This document shows positions 1-8,614 of a stretch of DNA of 64,000 nt, one piece after another. The stretch spans positions 1 through 64,000 of the forward strand of contig NZ_JAKZAL010000009.1 of NCBI RefSeq assembly GCF_022538115.1. The letters run 5' to 3'. This DNA is from Cognataquiflexum rubidum. Its GTDB lineage: Bacteria > Bacteroidota > Bacteroidia > Cytophagales > Cyclobacteriaceae. Numbering within the stretch: position 1 is the stretch's first letter; every line of letters begins with the position of its first letter. The position numbers and the translations under genes were made by a program. The notes beneath the pieces are model-generated. The model ran no database searches, was not told the origin of the DNA, and saw only the letters and a program-made list of their open reading frames with translations.

Positions 1-50
1 TATTTCGGTCAAAAGCTTTTTGACAGACTCATCATTGCTTCAATTTATCC

Positions 51-527
51 TTACTGGAATGATTGCGGATAATCATATAAAATAATTTCTGAAAGCTCAT
101 TTATTAATATGACTTCAATCTCTTTCACTTTTTTTAACTGAAAGTCATTTGTTAAAAAATAATCAGATTTTGATTGGATTCCTGAAGCAATTTGGATAGC
201 ATCAGGGGTTTTTATACCATACTTCGCCCTCAATTCTGCTGCTTGAAAAGCTGTTTCTTGGTTGATATCGAAAATATTGAAATTATCGGAACCGGAAAGA
301 ATTCGCCTGTATTTCAAGGCCAATTCATATATACCCAATTTCAAAGGATGAATTAAAATCTCGGTGATAGTTAAAACAGACGATGCCATTAAGATTCCTC
401 CATCTTCATTGGCTTTAAAAAATACATTCAATGTTTCTTGATATTGGGAATTTCCTTCAATCAAATATATTAATGGAGCAGTATCCAAAAAATAAAGTTT
501 CTGCAAAAATTCCGGTTTTAATCCCAC
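51..527 (-). CDS. PIN-domain toxin (VapC-like ribonuclease)
   Basis: Probable PIN-fold ribonuclease, the toxin of a type II toxin-antitoxin pair. The 158-residue length is about right for a PIN domain. The N-terminal strand FLDTAPLIYLIEG (about residues 13-25) carries the first acidic residue. Near the C-terminus TPDAIQIASG and DYFLTND give the other conserved acidic positions of the metal site. It overlaps the upstream small gene by 10 bp, the usual translational coupling of antitoxin to toxin. VapC enzymes typically cleave tRNA or rRNA; the target here cannot be told from sequence. The PIN assignment is fairly secure; the toxin role is inferred from context. Confidence 0.82.
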   Translation of the reverse strand: MGLKPEFLQKLYFLDTAPLIYLIEGNSQYQETLNVFFKANEDGGILMASSVLTITEILIHPLKLGIYELALKYRRILSGSDNFNIFDINQETAFQAAELRAKYGIKTPDAIQIASGIQSKSDYFLTNDFQLKKVKEIEVILINELSEIILYDYPQSFQ

Positions 528-736
528 TCCCGTTCTTCTTTAATATAATTGTCCAAGTCAACTCCTTTCCAAACTTCAGAACCTAGATTTTGTAGATCCG
601 ATAATTTTATCCCTGTATTACTTGAGGTATGTGGACTTAGCTTTAGGATCAATTTTTCCAAAATTTCCAGTTGTTCTTTGTCACCAAGTGTATCTATATC
701 ATGAAGGATTTCTTCTATTTTTTCGGAAGGTTTCAT
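518..736 (-). CDS. Small antitoxin-like protein paired with the PIN toxin
   Basis: A 72-residue acidic protein immediately upstream of, and overlapping by 10 bp, the PIN toxin gene. I recognise no DNA-binding fold. Residues 1-35 look helical and charged (KIEEILHDIDTLGDKEQLEIL). The tail EVWKGVDLDNYIKEEREWD resembles the toxin-wrapping C-termini of antitoxins of PIN toxins. The role as cognate antitoxin is inferred from size, order and overlap, not from a recognised family. Confidence 0.7.
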   Translation of the reverse strand: MKPSEKIEEILHDIDTLGDKEQLEILEKLILKLSPHTSSNTGIKLSDLQNLGSEVWKGVDLDNYIKEEREWD

Positions 737-773
737 GTTTATCCTATTTTAATCCACCTAATTTAACTGTAAT

Positions 774-1421
774 TTATTCGACAACGATATCTGAAAACCA
801 GATAAATTTTACCCCGGCGTCATTTTTATGTTCGGTAGCAAACTTGACCCCTTTGAATTCCTGCTCATTTTCCCAAGTTATCGGTCGTCCTTCCAAGCCA
901 TTTCCTCTTCTGAAAACCCATTCTTTGATCAGGTGGTTTTCATCCAAAAACAAGTCATAAGCATCTCCCGGAGTATAGCCATCGACATCATTGTAGACAA
1001 TGGTCAACTGTGTGGTCTCCAAACCGGAGATTGGCGCTTTGATGTTTTCTATCACAGTGAAAGTGTATCCTTTGTCCCAAACCAACTGAAAGGGGAACAT
1101 CAGCCAATATTTGTCATTGATAAAGCCTCCGTCAGCTTCCGGCATTTGCTCTTTTGGAAGGTCAAGGCTGTAGGTATAGCTCGTGTCAGCGTCAGCAAAT
1201 TCCACAGTCCTTTCTTTGATATTCCACTTCCAATTCCTTGTCCGTAGGGTTTCGGGATTTGGCTGCACATTCCATTGGTAGGCTATAGAGTTAATTTTGT
1301 CAAAATTCTCATAACCATACGCTTTGGCAACTTTCATGGGTAGGGTATCTTCTTCTTTTTTGGCACAGGAAAACATCACTGTCAAGGAAAGAAGGAGGAG
1401 GGGCAGGGTTCTGGATTTCAT
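774..1421 (-). CDS. Lipoprotein of unknown function
   Basis: A 215-residue predicted lipoprotein. It has a hydrophobic signal at residues 3-18 and lipobox VMFSC with the acylated Cys at residue 19, followed by a charged KKEED linker. The mature part is rich in aromatic and beta-strand-like segments, such as RTRNWKWNIKERTVEF, KYWLMFPFQLVWDKGYTF and HLIKEWVFRRG. This suggests a single beta-rich domain, perhaps of the LolA/outer-membrane-lipoprotein-carrier shape, but I cannot assign a family. It is monocistronic on the minus strand between the toxin pair and the SDR operon. Confidence 0.75.
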   Translation of the reverse strand: MKSRTLPLLLLSLTVMFSCAKKEEDTLPMKVAKAYGYENFDKINSIAYQWNVQPNPETLRTRNWKWNIKERTVEFADADTSYTYSLDLPKEQMPEADGGFINDKYWLMFPFQLVWDKGYTFTVIENIKAPISGLETTQLTIVYNDVDGYTPGDAYDLFLDENHLIKEWVFRRGNGLEGRPITWENEQEFKGVKFATEHKNDAGVKFIWFSDIVVE

Positions 1422-1499
1422 AAGTGTTGGATTTGGTCTTACAGATTCATTTCCAATTTATTGTTTTCTTTTGGAAAAACAGATGCCATCCATGTATGA

Positions 1500-2282
1500 T
1501 TAGCTAACCTTCTTGCTCTCCATCCAATTCTTCAGTTTTTTTCTTTCTAATAAAAAATAGAGTGGTTTGAAGACAGGCAGAATTCTGTTGATCAGCATGG
1601 TTGCCTGAAAAAGCCTGGAAGGATAGATTTTCTTTTTTCCCTTGGATACACCTTTGATGATATGAAGGGCCACGATTTGGACGGATTGGACAGGGTAGGC
1701 TTTTGGGATTTCTTTTCCTGCACTTTTGAAAAAATCGGTATCTGTGGCCGAGGGATATACCATTGTAATCCAATCTTCCTCTCCTTCACTCCTGATAGTT
1801 TCCACAAACTGATGGATAGAGGCTTTGGTAGCAGCATAAGCAGCATACCCCGGAACAGGCCAATAAGACATCGCTGAGGCAGTCACCACCAGTCTGCAGG
1901 GATGATGCACCTGCATTGGTTTCAGAATTTTGGCTGTTTCAATAGGGGAGAGGACGTTGATTTGCAGCATTCTGGAGAAAGTTTCTAGGTCAGTATTTTC
2001 CCAGAGTCCGAATTTTGCAAAGCCCGCATTGGCAAAAAAGTAGTCAACCGTGTTCAAGTTAAGTTGGATCCAATCAAAAATCACCGAGACACTACCCGGT
2101 TTGGTTAGGTCTAAAGTCAGGGTGTGGATTTGGGAAGATGTTTTGGGGAGGATTTCCAAACCTTCTTGATTGATGTCAATAGCCAGGATTTTATTACCGT
2201 TTCCTGCAAGTTGGTGGACCAGCTCTTTTCCTATTCCGGAGGCCGCACCGGTGATTACGATATGCTTATTGCTGATCACCAT
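1500..2282 (-). CDS. Short-chain dehydrogenase/reductase (SDR)
   Basis: Classical SDR of 260 residues. The Rossmann glycine motif GAASGIG lies near residues 12-18, the NAG motif (FANAGF) near 85, and the catalytic YxxxK as YAAYAATKAS with Ser in TASAMSY before it. The hydrophobic C-terminus (LLINRILPVFKPLYFLL) could be a membrane-associated helix. It is the last gene of a three-gene minus-strand operon (DinB, acetoacetate-decarboxylase-like, SDR) and its start overlaps the preceding gene by 17 bp. The substrate is not predictable. Confidence 0.88.
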   Translation of the reverse strand: MVISNKHIVITGAASGIGKELVHQLAGNGNKILAIDINQEGLEILPKTSSQIHTLTLDLTKPGSVSVIFDWIQLNLNTVDYFFANAGFAKFGLWENTDLETFSRMLQINVLSPIETAKILKPMQVHHPCRLVVTASAMSYWPVPGYAAYAATKASIHQFVETIRSEGEEDWITMVYPSATDTDFFKSAGKEIPKAYPVQSVQIVALHIIKGVSKGKKKIYPSRLFQATMLINRILPVFKPLYFLLERKKLKNWMESKKVS

Positions 2283-2928
2283 TTTGTTCGGGCAAAGGAA
2301 ACTCCATGTAGAACGGATTGATCTTCACACAAAGTAACGGTTTGAGTTTGCTGATGTCAGGGAAATAATCGGAATTCACTTTCATTGATTCTATTTTGGC
2401 AAACTTTCCCCACCCATGACCTTTAGGGTCGGTCAAAAATGTTTTCCCTTCCAATTCCTGAAAAAGTTTGATGGGAAGCAATTTGGTGGTCGCGGGGAAG
2501 GGTATTCCACCCGAACTGATTTTGCAAAAAAGTATGGGATCTTCTTCGAACCCAACACCGATGGTTTCTGTCTTTCCGTTTTTGAGCCAGATGATAGGGA
2601 CAGTTTCCTTTGGAATCCCCCATTTGTACCTGCCGTTTTCAGTACTTGATTTGGAATCCACATAGATTTTGGTGATGGTCTGTCTATTGACAGGACTGAA
2701 TCTTCCGGGAATAAAAAGCAATTCATTATAAGGGCCTGCAGGAGACTCAGTATACCTGACTAGCATGACATAACCGAGCCCCCCTTTGAATTTCCCTTTT
2801 AATTCTTCCTTCAAAAACCCGTTTTGCTCTACCCATTCTTTCTTGAATTTGTAGGCAAGGATGATTCCCTCTCCCTTCAGTTTCCAAGGTCCTGCAAAGT
2901 AGTAATCGGGTTTTTTGGGTCCGTTCAT
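2266..2928 (-). CDS. Acetoacetate decarboxylase-like protein
   Basis: A 220-residue protein resembling the acetoacetate decarboxylase (ADC) beta-barrel family. Typical features are GGLGYVMLVRYTESPAGPYNE, FIPGRFSP and KIYVDSKSSTENGRYKWGIPKE, which match the ADC pattern of a strand with an SPVGPY-like turn followed by W-(G/N)-IPK. A Lys at the Schiff-base position cannot be confirmed by eye, so decarboxylase activity is uncertain; many Bacteroidota members are of unknown function. It lies 2 bp after the DinB gene and overlaps the SDR gene by 17 bp, so all three are likely cotranscribed. Confidence 0.75.
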   Translation of the reverse strand: MNGPKKPDYYFAGPWKLKGEGIILAYKFKKEWVEQNGFLKEELKGKFKGGLGYVMLVRYTESPAGPYNELLFIPGRFSPVNRQTITKIYVDSKSSTENGRYKWGIPKETVPIIWLKNGKTETIGVGFEEDPILFCKISSGGIPFPATTKLLPIKLFQELEGKTFLTDPKGHGWGKFAKIESMKVNSDYFPDISKLKPLLCVKINPFYMEFPLPEQNGDQQ

Positions 2929-2930
2929 GG

Positions 2931-3374
2931 CTATCTTCTGGTTAGGATGTAGTCTGTAGGAATCGGTTCCAGTCCGGCATTTCGCACAAGCAACATCACC
3001 TGACCTCTATGGTAGCTTGAATGGTTGATGATGTGAAACATGATGTCTTTGATGGTATTTTGATAAGAATGACCTTGGCTATTTTGGTAGGAAATAATCT
3101 TATCAAGCTCATTATTTTCAAGTATTTTTTTGGAAATCAGGTAATTTTCCTCGTTCATTTCTGAGAAAACTTCTACAGAGTGAACCTGCCAAATTTTAAA
3201 AAATGGTTTTTTTCCTAAGATCCTTGCGTTCCAGACGTGGTGTGCATTGATCATATGGCTATAAATCTCGATGGCTTTTGGTGGAAGGCTTGCTTTGTTT
3301 TCGACCAATAGGTCAATGGTAGAACTGTTACTTTTCTGGATGTACTCCAAAAGGTCATGGATAGCAATTTTCAT
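2931..3374 (-). CDS. DinB-family four-helix protein
   Basis: A 147-residue member of the DinB/YfiT-like superfamily, which forms a metal-binding four-helix bundle. Visible signatures are SHMINAHHVWNARILG near residues 39-54, the first His ligand region, and HIINHSSYHRGQV near residues 113-125, the usual HxxxHxxxH-type second and third ligands. Members include metal-dependent hydrolases and thiol transferases of mostly unknown substrate. It is the first gene of the minus-strand operon that continues into the ADC-like gene and the SDR. Confidence 0.85.
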   Translation of the reverse strand: MKIAIHDLLEYIQKSNSSTIDLLVENKASLPPKAIEIYSHMINAHHVWNARILGKKPFFKIWQVHSVEVFSEMNEENYLISKKILENNELDKIISYQNSQGHSYQNTIKDIMFHIINHSSYHRGQVMLLVRNAGLEPIPTDYILTRR

Positions 3375-3499
3375 GTGTGGGTGTTGGTTTAATTTCAGGG
3401 ATATTTTCCCGAATCAGTCGTAGAATAGTTTAGAGTCTTTAGTTGGCATTTATTGCGCAATATTAGTTTTAATTTCAAATCAAGAAATGATTTTCCTAA

Positions 3500-4267
3500 T
3501 TAATTGTAAGGTGAAGGACTGATACAGGTCCAACCCCCATCTATGATCAGGTTTTGTCCCGTAATATGTCTTGCTTCTTCAGATACCAAATAGTAGGCAG
3601 TCTGGGCTATGTCTTTGACTGTAGCCGGCCGGCCCATGGGCGTAATGCGGGACCATGTTTTTTCGTAATCAGGATCTGAGGCGGTTCTTGATGTCAAGGT
3701 AGCGCCGGGTGAGACGGTATTGACATTGATGTGGTACTCTGACAATTCTATCACCAAATTCTTTGCCAACATTTCGATAGCTGCCTTGCTCATGGCATAA
3801 GCTGCAAGGTTCTTATGGGCCTGATGGGCAGTTACTGAAGAGGTAAATAGAAGGGAGCCACCGGTTTTTTGTTTTTTCATCAACCTGGCTGCTGCTTGGG
3901 CAAGGAAAAAAGTACCACCGGCATTGACACGCATAACTTCAAAAAAATCAGCAGGAGAATATCCGAAGAAATCACCATACAGTGTAATTCCTGCATTGGC
4001 GACGACAATATCCAGTTTTCCAAACTCCCGCTCTGCCAAACCGACCATTTCCTGAATGAATACCGTATCTCCCGAATCCCCGGATATTCCCAAAACTTTT
4101 CCTTTAGCTTCTTTCAGAATTTCCGCCACGGCTTCTTCTGTCAGGCTTTTCTCAATATCGTTCAAAATAATATGAAGCCCATTACTTGCCAAAACCCTGG
4201 CGATTTCCAAGCCGATGCCCTGACCGGCTCCGGTGATCAGGGCAACTTTATCATGGTTTTTCATCAT
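3500..4267 (-). CDS. SDR oxidoreductase, probable sugar dehydrogenase
   Basis: A 255-residue SDR with TGAGQGIG near residue 13, VANAGI in the middle, the catalytic Ser in LLFTSSVTAH and YAMSKAA as YxxxK. The C-terminal ITGQNLIIDGGWT is typical of FabG-like and sugar-dehydrogenase SDRs. It follows the IlvD/EDD-type dehydratase with a 9-bp gap. That pairing is typical of oxidative, non-phosphorylative pentose or deoxysugar catabolism, where the SDR oxidises an aldose and the dehydratase acts on the aldonate. Met-2 is an alternative start 3 bp in. Confidence 0.85.
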   Translation of the reverse strand: MMKNHDKVALITGAGQGIGLEIARVLASNGLHIILNDIEKSLTEEAVAEILKEAKGKVLGISGDSGDTVFIQEMVGLAEREFGKLDIVVANAGITLYGDFFGYSPADFFEVMRVNAGGTFFLAQAAARLMKKQKTGGSLLFTSSVTAHQAHKNLAAYAMSKAAIEMLAKNLVIELSEYHINVNTVSPGATLTSRTASDPDYEKTWSRITPMGRPATVKDIAQTAYYLVSEEARHITGQNLIIDGGWTCISPSPYN

Positions 4268-4275
4268 TGTTGGAT

Positions 4276-5991
4276 TTAATGTGAATCTCGTTTCACTACA
4301 GGCCCTGATGCTCCTTTGAGAAAATCAAAATCTACGCCTTCATGCGCCTGGGTTACATTCTGTATAAACATGTTGACATATCCTCTGTCATAACCTAGCT
4401 GTACTGGCTGAAAGGATGCTCTCCGTTTTGCCAATTCCTCGTCCGAAACTTCCAAATTCAAAGTACGGTTAGGCACGTCGAGTTGGATCCAATCCCCGTT
4501 TTGCACCAAGGCGAGGTTGCCGCCAATCGCTGATTCGGGGGAAACGTGAAGCACTACGGTACCGTAACCGGTTCCACTCATCCTGCCATCCGAAATCCTC
4601 ACCATGTCTTTGACTCCCTGTTGGATGATTTTCATTGGCAGTTGCATATTGCCTACTTCCGGCATACCGGGATAGCCTCTTGGTCCAACATTTTTCAACA
4701 CCAAAACAGAATCAGGAGTGACATCCAGGTCGGGATCGTCCAATCTTTTCTTATAATCATCGATATCTTCGAATACTACTGCCTGACCACGGTGTTGGAG
4801 TAGGGAAGGAGTGGCTGCGGAAGGTTTCAAAACGGCTCCTTCCGGACAGAGATTACCTTTTAGGACCGCAATGCCTGACTCGGGTTTGAAAGGTTTTTCT
4901 AAAGTGCCGATCAGGTTTCTGTCCCAACATTCGGCATTTAGGACGTTTTCGCCGAGTTTCTTCCCATTCGCGGTGATGGTATCGAGGTGCAATAAGGAAG
5001 AAACTTCCCGCATCACGGCAGGCAATCCGCCGGCATAGAAGAGGTCTTCTACAAAGTTTTCCCCTGATGGCTGCACATTGGCAATCAAAGGGATATGGGT
5101 AGAATGTTTGTCAAAATCATCAATGGAAAGTTCTATGCCCATCCTTCCTGCGATCGCCAACAAATGGAGGATGAAATTGGTAGAACCTCCCAAAGCAGCA
5201 TTGACCATAATGGCATTTTCAATAGATTTCCGGGTCAGGATATCACTCATTTTCAGGTCTTCTTTGACCATCTCTACAATCCTGATTCCTGACATATGCG
5301 CCAGGACTTTCCTTCTCGAATCGGCTGCAGGAATGGTGGCATTGTCCGGCAAGCTCAATCCTAATGACTCAACCATGGCAGCCATCGTGGAGGCTGTTCC
5401 CATCGGGGCGCAGTGGCCCTGCGACCTCGCCATGGCAGCTTCTGCTGCGGTGAAATCTTCCTGAGAGAGTTCCCCTTTTTTGAATTCCTCAGCAAATCTC
5501 CAAAGATCTGAAGTGCCGATTTTTCTTCCTTTGAATCTTCCCGCGAGCATCGGTCCACCTGAGACGACGATGGTGGGCAAGTTGACACTGGCAGCACCCA
5601 TAACCAGTGAAGGTGTGGTTTTGTCACAACCACACATCAGGACTACACCGTCCATGGGATTGGCGCGGATGCTTTCCTCCACGTCCATGCTGGCGAGATT
5701 TCGGAATAGCATGGCGGTCGGTTTGATGGAGCATTCTCCCAAAGACATTACCGGAAATTCCAATGGAAATCCGCCGGCTTCCCAGATTCCCCGCTTGAGG
5801 GCTTCGGCAAGTTCGCGGAAATGGGCATTACAGGGAGTGAGTTCGGAGTAGGTATTGCAGATGCCGATGACCGGCCTGCCTTCAAAAAGGTGGTGGGGAA
5901 ATCCCTGGTTTTTCATCCATGCGCGATAGATAAAGCCGTCTTTTCCTTTGCGGCCAAACCACTCTTGGCTGCGCAATTTCTTTTCTTCCAT
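4276..5991 (-). CDS. IlvD/EDD-family sugar-acid dehydratase
   Basis: A 571-residue dehydratase of the IlvD/6-phosphogluconate dehydratase family. The three cysteines that bind the [2Fe-2S] cluster are visible: Cys54 (TPCNAH), Cys122 (CGCDKTTP) and Cys194 (GHCAPMGTAST). The N-terminal WFGRKGKDGFIYRAWMKNQG is typical of the aldonate dehydratase branch (L-arabinonate, D-xylonate or related), not of the dihydroxyacid dehydratase branch. The separate IlvD at 29175 lacks this extension. Likely function is dehydration of an aldonate to a 2-keto-3-deoxy sugar acid. First gene of a two-gene unit with the SDR downstream. Confidence 0.88.
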   Translation of the reverse strand: MEEKKLRSQEWFGRKGKDGFIYRAWMKNQGFPHHLFEGRPVIGICNTYSELTPCNAHFRELAEALKRGIWEAGGFPLEFPVMSLGECSIKPTAMLFRNLASMDVEESIRANPMDGVVLMCGCDKTTPSLVMGAASVNLPTIVVSGGPMLAGRFKGRKIGTSDLWRFAEEFKKGELSQEDFTAAEAAMARSQGHCAPMGTASTMAAMVESLGLSLPDNATIPAADSRRKVLAHMSGIRIVEMVKEDLKMSDILTRKSIENAIMVNAALGGSTNFILHLLAIAGRMGIELSIDDFDKHSTHIPLIANVQPSGENFVEDLFYAGGLPAVMREVSSLLHLDTITANGKKLGENVLNAECWDRNLIGTLEKPFKPESGIAVLKGNLCPEGAVLKPSAATPSLLQHRGQAVVFEDIDDYKKRLDDPDLDVTPDSVLVLKNVGPRGYPGMPEVGNMQLPMKIIQQGVKDMVRISDGRMSGTGYGTVVLHVSPESAIGGNLALVQNGDWIQLDVPNRTLNLEVSDEELAKRRASFQPVQLGYDRGYVNMFIQNVTQAHEGVDFDFLKGASGPVVKRDSH

Positions 5992-6252
5992 GACAATGGG
6001 TTTATTGGTTTGAATTGGTGGAGAATTTAGGAAATGTTTTGGAGTAAAAGGAAAAGATAGGTAAAAATGTTACCTGCGGAGGCAAATGGTTTTATAGCAC
6101 TCGCTTCTTATTTTCTATTGTTGGCTATTCATATTTCAAAATGAGTTGGTAAAGAAAAAAATCTCAAAATGGAAATAAAGAGATAAGTATACTACATAAT
6201 TGATCCTTGAAAATACCCAGTATTGGTTATTTATATCCTTAGTAATTTTCCT

Positions 6253-6260
6253 TAGTTTTG
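6253..6260 (+). promoter_or_regulatory. Candidate -7 promoter element TAGTTTTG
   Basis: Exact match to the Bacteroidota -7 consensus TAnnTTTG, about 79 bp before the ATG at 6339. The homologous position upstream of 7473 (near 7423) reads TAGTTTTA, one base off. No clear TTG at the ideal -33 distance was seen; the nearest upstream TTG is at 6223-6225. Confidence 0.45.
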
Positions 6261-6294
6261 AGCGTTGGAAGATTGAAATCCAAGATTTGGATAC

Positions 6295-6330
6295 TACAAA
6301 CCTCTTGATAAATTTTTAACTCAAAAATAA
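6295..6330 (+). pseudogene. C-terminal remnant of a lost lipoprotein gene copy
   Basis: In frame, this stretch encodes YKPLDKFLTQK and a stop, identical to the last 11 residues of the lipoprotein at 7473-8606. From 6294 to 6382 the DNA matches 8570-8658 with one mismatch in 89 bp (at 6312), running across the stop codon, the ribosome-binding region and the signal peptide of the next gene. Everything upstream in that copy is gone, leaving the promoter region fused to the 3' end. The remnant is not expected to be expressed as a protein. Confidence 0.8.
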
Positions 6331-6338
6331 TCTGTCCC

Positions 6339-7328
6339 ATGAAGTATAAAAGTTTAGCTCTGATAACAATGATTCTTTTTTTAATAGCCGGCTGTGACCC
6401 AAAGTATAGGAATGGAATTTACCCTGAAACTGTCGCCAATTTAGAGTTTTTGAATTCCCCTTTTGATGATGTCAACAGTGATATATCCACACATAACGAT
6501 GGTTTTATGCTTACCTATTCTTCAAATGGGCCTAGCCAAGGACGTAGGTTTGAACTTGTAGCAAGAAGTTTTTTAGCTATTTGGGACCAAGAAACAGGGG
6601 TGTTAAGGTTAGCTGCCGAATGGGGCCAAGGTCCTGTCAATGTTGAACGTCTAGCCAAGTCACCCTGCAACCAAAAAGGACCCTACACGGTCAGGAGCAA
6701 AACAGGAGGTGTAAGTTTATTTTATTCGACTGATTGCAATGGAACCTACAAAATTTATCATGGGGATAACGAACTGTCCGCTTTTGATAAAGATTCAAAC
6801 AATCTAAAATTGTTTGAATCAGAGAGCAATGAAATGTATCCGAGTTTTTTTGGCAAAAATTTTCTCAAATCCATTCCGATTGGTCATGACCGGAATGGTA
6901 TTCCGGAGAAATTGATATTCTGTTCAGATGTAGAGGGTAAGTTCAACATTTATGAAGTTGACCTCCCATTGAATGGTGAATTTGAAAGCCTCTTTGACCA
7001 GTCAATAGCTGCAAATCCTACAAAATTGTCACTTAATAGTGAAGGCAACGACCACGCACCATCCGTATTTGGAGACCTTTTGGTTTTTGCATCTGATAGA
7101 CCGGGTGGGTTTGGTGGTTATGACTTATATTATTCAAAAAATATTAATGGTACTTGGACTTCACCCATCAATTTTGGGGAAAGAATCAATTCAGCATATA
7201 ATGAATTTCGACCTGTTGTTAATTCTGAACATTTTGGATTCACAAACCAATTGATGATTTTCTCCTCCGACAGACCAGGAGGAAAAGGGGGATTTGATCT
7301 GTACTATGTGGGAATTCCTAAGAATTGA
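6339..7328 (+). CDS. PD40-repeat lipoprotein, copy 1
   Basis: A 329-residue lipoprotein. It has a signal at residues 1-18 and lipobox LIAGC with Cys19. The C-terminal half carries PD40/WD40-like beta-propeller motifs: KLIFCSDVEGKFNIYEVD, VFASDRPGGFGGYDLYYS and IFSSDRPGGKGGFDLYY. Such motifs occur in OmpA-linked and TolB-like periplasmic or surface proteins of Bacteroidota; here there is no OmpA domain. It is a paralogue of 8615-9634, with near-identical signal-peptide DNA, C-terminus and terminator but a diverged middle. Function unknown, perhaps surface binding. Confidence 0.85.
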   Translation: MKYKSLALITMILFLIAGCDPKYRNGIYPETVANLEFLNSPFDDVNSDISTHNDGFMLTYSSNGPSQGRRFELVARSFLAIWDQETGVLRLAAEWGQGPVNVERLAKSPCNQKGPYTVRSKTGGVSLFYSTDCNGTYKIYHGDNELSAFDKDSNNLKLFESESNEMYPSFFGKNFLKSIPIGHDRNGIPEKLIFCSDVEGKFNIYEVDLPLNGEFESLFDQSIAANPTKLSLNSEGNDHAPSVFGDLLVFASDRPGGFGGYDLYYSKNINGTWTSPINFGERINSAYNEFRPVVNSEHFGFTNQLMIFSSDRPGGKGGFDLYYVGIPKN

Positions 7329-7335
7329 CAAAACC

Positions 7336-7368
7336 AAAAAAACCTGAGTGATGAGCTCAGGTTTTTTT
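7336..7368 (+). terminator. Rho-independent terminator
   Basis: Perfect 13-bp stem (7336-7348 with 7356-7368) with a 7-nt loop and a terminal T run, 7 bp after the stop codon at 7328. The same terminator with one loop change occurs at 9642-9674, as expected from the tandem duplication. Confidence 0.9.
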
Positions 7369-7472
7369 ATCTATTGGTTCTTGTTTTTGCCCAGTTTTGG
7401 TTAGTCATGTTCTTAATAATAATCATTAGTTTTAAGCGTTTGGAGATTAAACCCAAGACCTGGATTCATATT

Positions 7473-8606
7473 ATGAAAAGTTTAGCCCATTTTCCGATAC
7501 TTTTGATCTTCATTGGCATCTTTTCTTTTTTTTCCTGTAGCACATTTGAAACTCCAAAAGAAGAAGTGGCTGTTTTTTGGAAACAGTCGCTAAGTTTCCA
7601 AGAAGGACTTACACATGCCAAAGAAATCAACGGAAAGCTTTTCGCTGCGTCGAAAACCAGAATATACAGTGATGCGACCCTTTTTGGAATTAACAAATAT
7701 TATGATCTGAGTCCTTTTTTACCTAACAATTTCTCCTACAGACTTCCAATCTCAGACCAACTCATGGCGACCATCAACTCCGATGAGCTGATCCTCATGC
7801 CCCTTGGAAAGCCTTTTGAAGAAGATGCTCTTATAATTAAGATGAAGGATCTTGACCCATTATTTAGTGGTTTCACCCAAATCTATTTTAGATACGGTGA
7901 CCAGATAGGTATTGATCCAAATGGCCATGTGCTGGTACCTTACGACTCACCAAAAAGTCCCGGAGTATCAAAATACACTCCTAATTTCCTTTGGCTCAAG
8001 ACAGCAGTCATTGACGGCAAGGTTGAGATATTGGAACAGAAACTAATCAAAGAAGAATTTTTCGATGGTTGGGTAAGTATTTATAATTTTAAGGTATTTG
8101 ATAATTTTATAAGAGTCACGATCGGAAATAAGACTTTTGATTTCGATCAAAACGGAAATATGGAACTGCGTTTTGAATCTTATACCAAATCCGTACAGGT
8201 AGGAAATGACATCATCACATTTGCTAGTGCGGGATTTGAAACATTTCCCTTGATGGTTTATAAATCCGACCTGTCAGGAAAAACCCCTGAGTTGATCGGT
8301 ACTTATAACTCCGACCAAGTCTCCAAAGAAGACCGAAGACGTATTGGGTATTACTTTGATAACATATCAAGTATAAACGACACCATTGTCCTCATCGAAG
8401 AGGAATCGATTTTTCGTCTGTCCATGAATGACCAAGCTATAAAATTGTTCCCGCTCGACAATGTAGGTCTTATAGGTACCTACTTAACATCTATCAGTCT
8501 ACTTGACAATTCAACGGTCTTCGTTACCACAGGCTGCGAAGCTCTTGGGAATAACTGCAGTGGTGGATTCTACAAACCTCTTGATAAGTTTTTAACTCAA
8601 AAATAA
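7473..8606 (+). CDS. Lipoprotein of unknown function, partner of PD40 protein
   Basis: A lipoprotein of 377 residues when started at the ATG at 7473. This start gives a proper signal peptide (residues 1-21) with lipobox FFSC at Cys22; the upstream TTG at 7374 would bury it. The body contains many beta-strand-like segments, consistent with a propeller, but I recognise no family. The late Cys-rich patch GCEALGNNCSGGFY precedes the C-terminus. It lies 8 bp upstream of the PD40 lipoprotein at 8615 and likely forms an operon with it. The C-terminus of a second, deleted copy remains at 6295-6330. Confidence 0.8.
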   Translation: MKSLAHFPILLIFIGIFSFFSCSTFETPKEEVAVFWKQSLSFQEGLTHAKEINGKLFAASKTRIYSDATLFGINKYYDLSPFLPNNFSYRLPISDQLMATINSDELILMPLGKPFEEDALIIKMKDLDPLFSGFTQIYFRYGDQIGIDPNGHVLVPYDSPKSPGVSKYTPNFLWLKTAVIDGKVEILEQKLIKEEFFDGWVSIYNFKVFDNFIRVTIGNKTFDFDQNGNMELRFESYTKSVQVGNDIITFASAGFETFPLMVYKSDLSGKTPELIGTYNSDQVSKEDRRRIGYYFDNISSINDTIVLIEEESIFRLSMNDQAIKLFPLDNVGLIGTYLTSISLLDNSTVFVTTGCEALGNNCSGGFYKPLDKFLTQK

Positions 8607-8614
8607 TCTGTCCC

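Larger units (their letters stand above)
5992..6338. other. Intergenic region with a truncated gene remnant
   Basis: This 347-bp region separates the dehydratase from the first PD40 lipoprotein. Its left two thirds are AT-rich with nothing recognised. From about 6217 it is homologous to the promoter region around 7385-7460 and then jumps directly to the 3' end of the lipoprotein gene at 7473-8606 (see the pseudogene entry at 6295). This is the scar of an internal deletion in a tandem duplication. Confidence 0.7.

Noticed and set aside
1-72. A short plus-strand frame ending FDRLIIASIYPYWNDCG, resembling the C-terminus of a PIN domain
   Set aside because: Only 23 codons are visible at the window edge and the similarity is too short; it also overlaps the end of the PIN toxin gene by 22 bp.
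62-80. 18 of 19 bases matching 26017-26035
   Set aside because: With a 64-kb window, about one such pair is expected by chance, and the left side lies within a coding region.
2423-2726. Overlapping frames inside the acetoacetate-decarboxylase-like gene
   Set aside because: Shadow frames without any recognisable motif.
7374-7472. TTG start giving a longer lipoprotein
   Set aside because: It begins next to the preceding terminator and hides the lipobox signal; the ATG at 7473 is far better.
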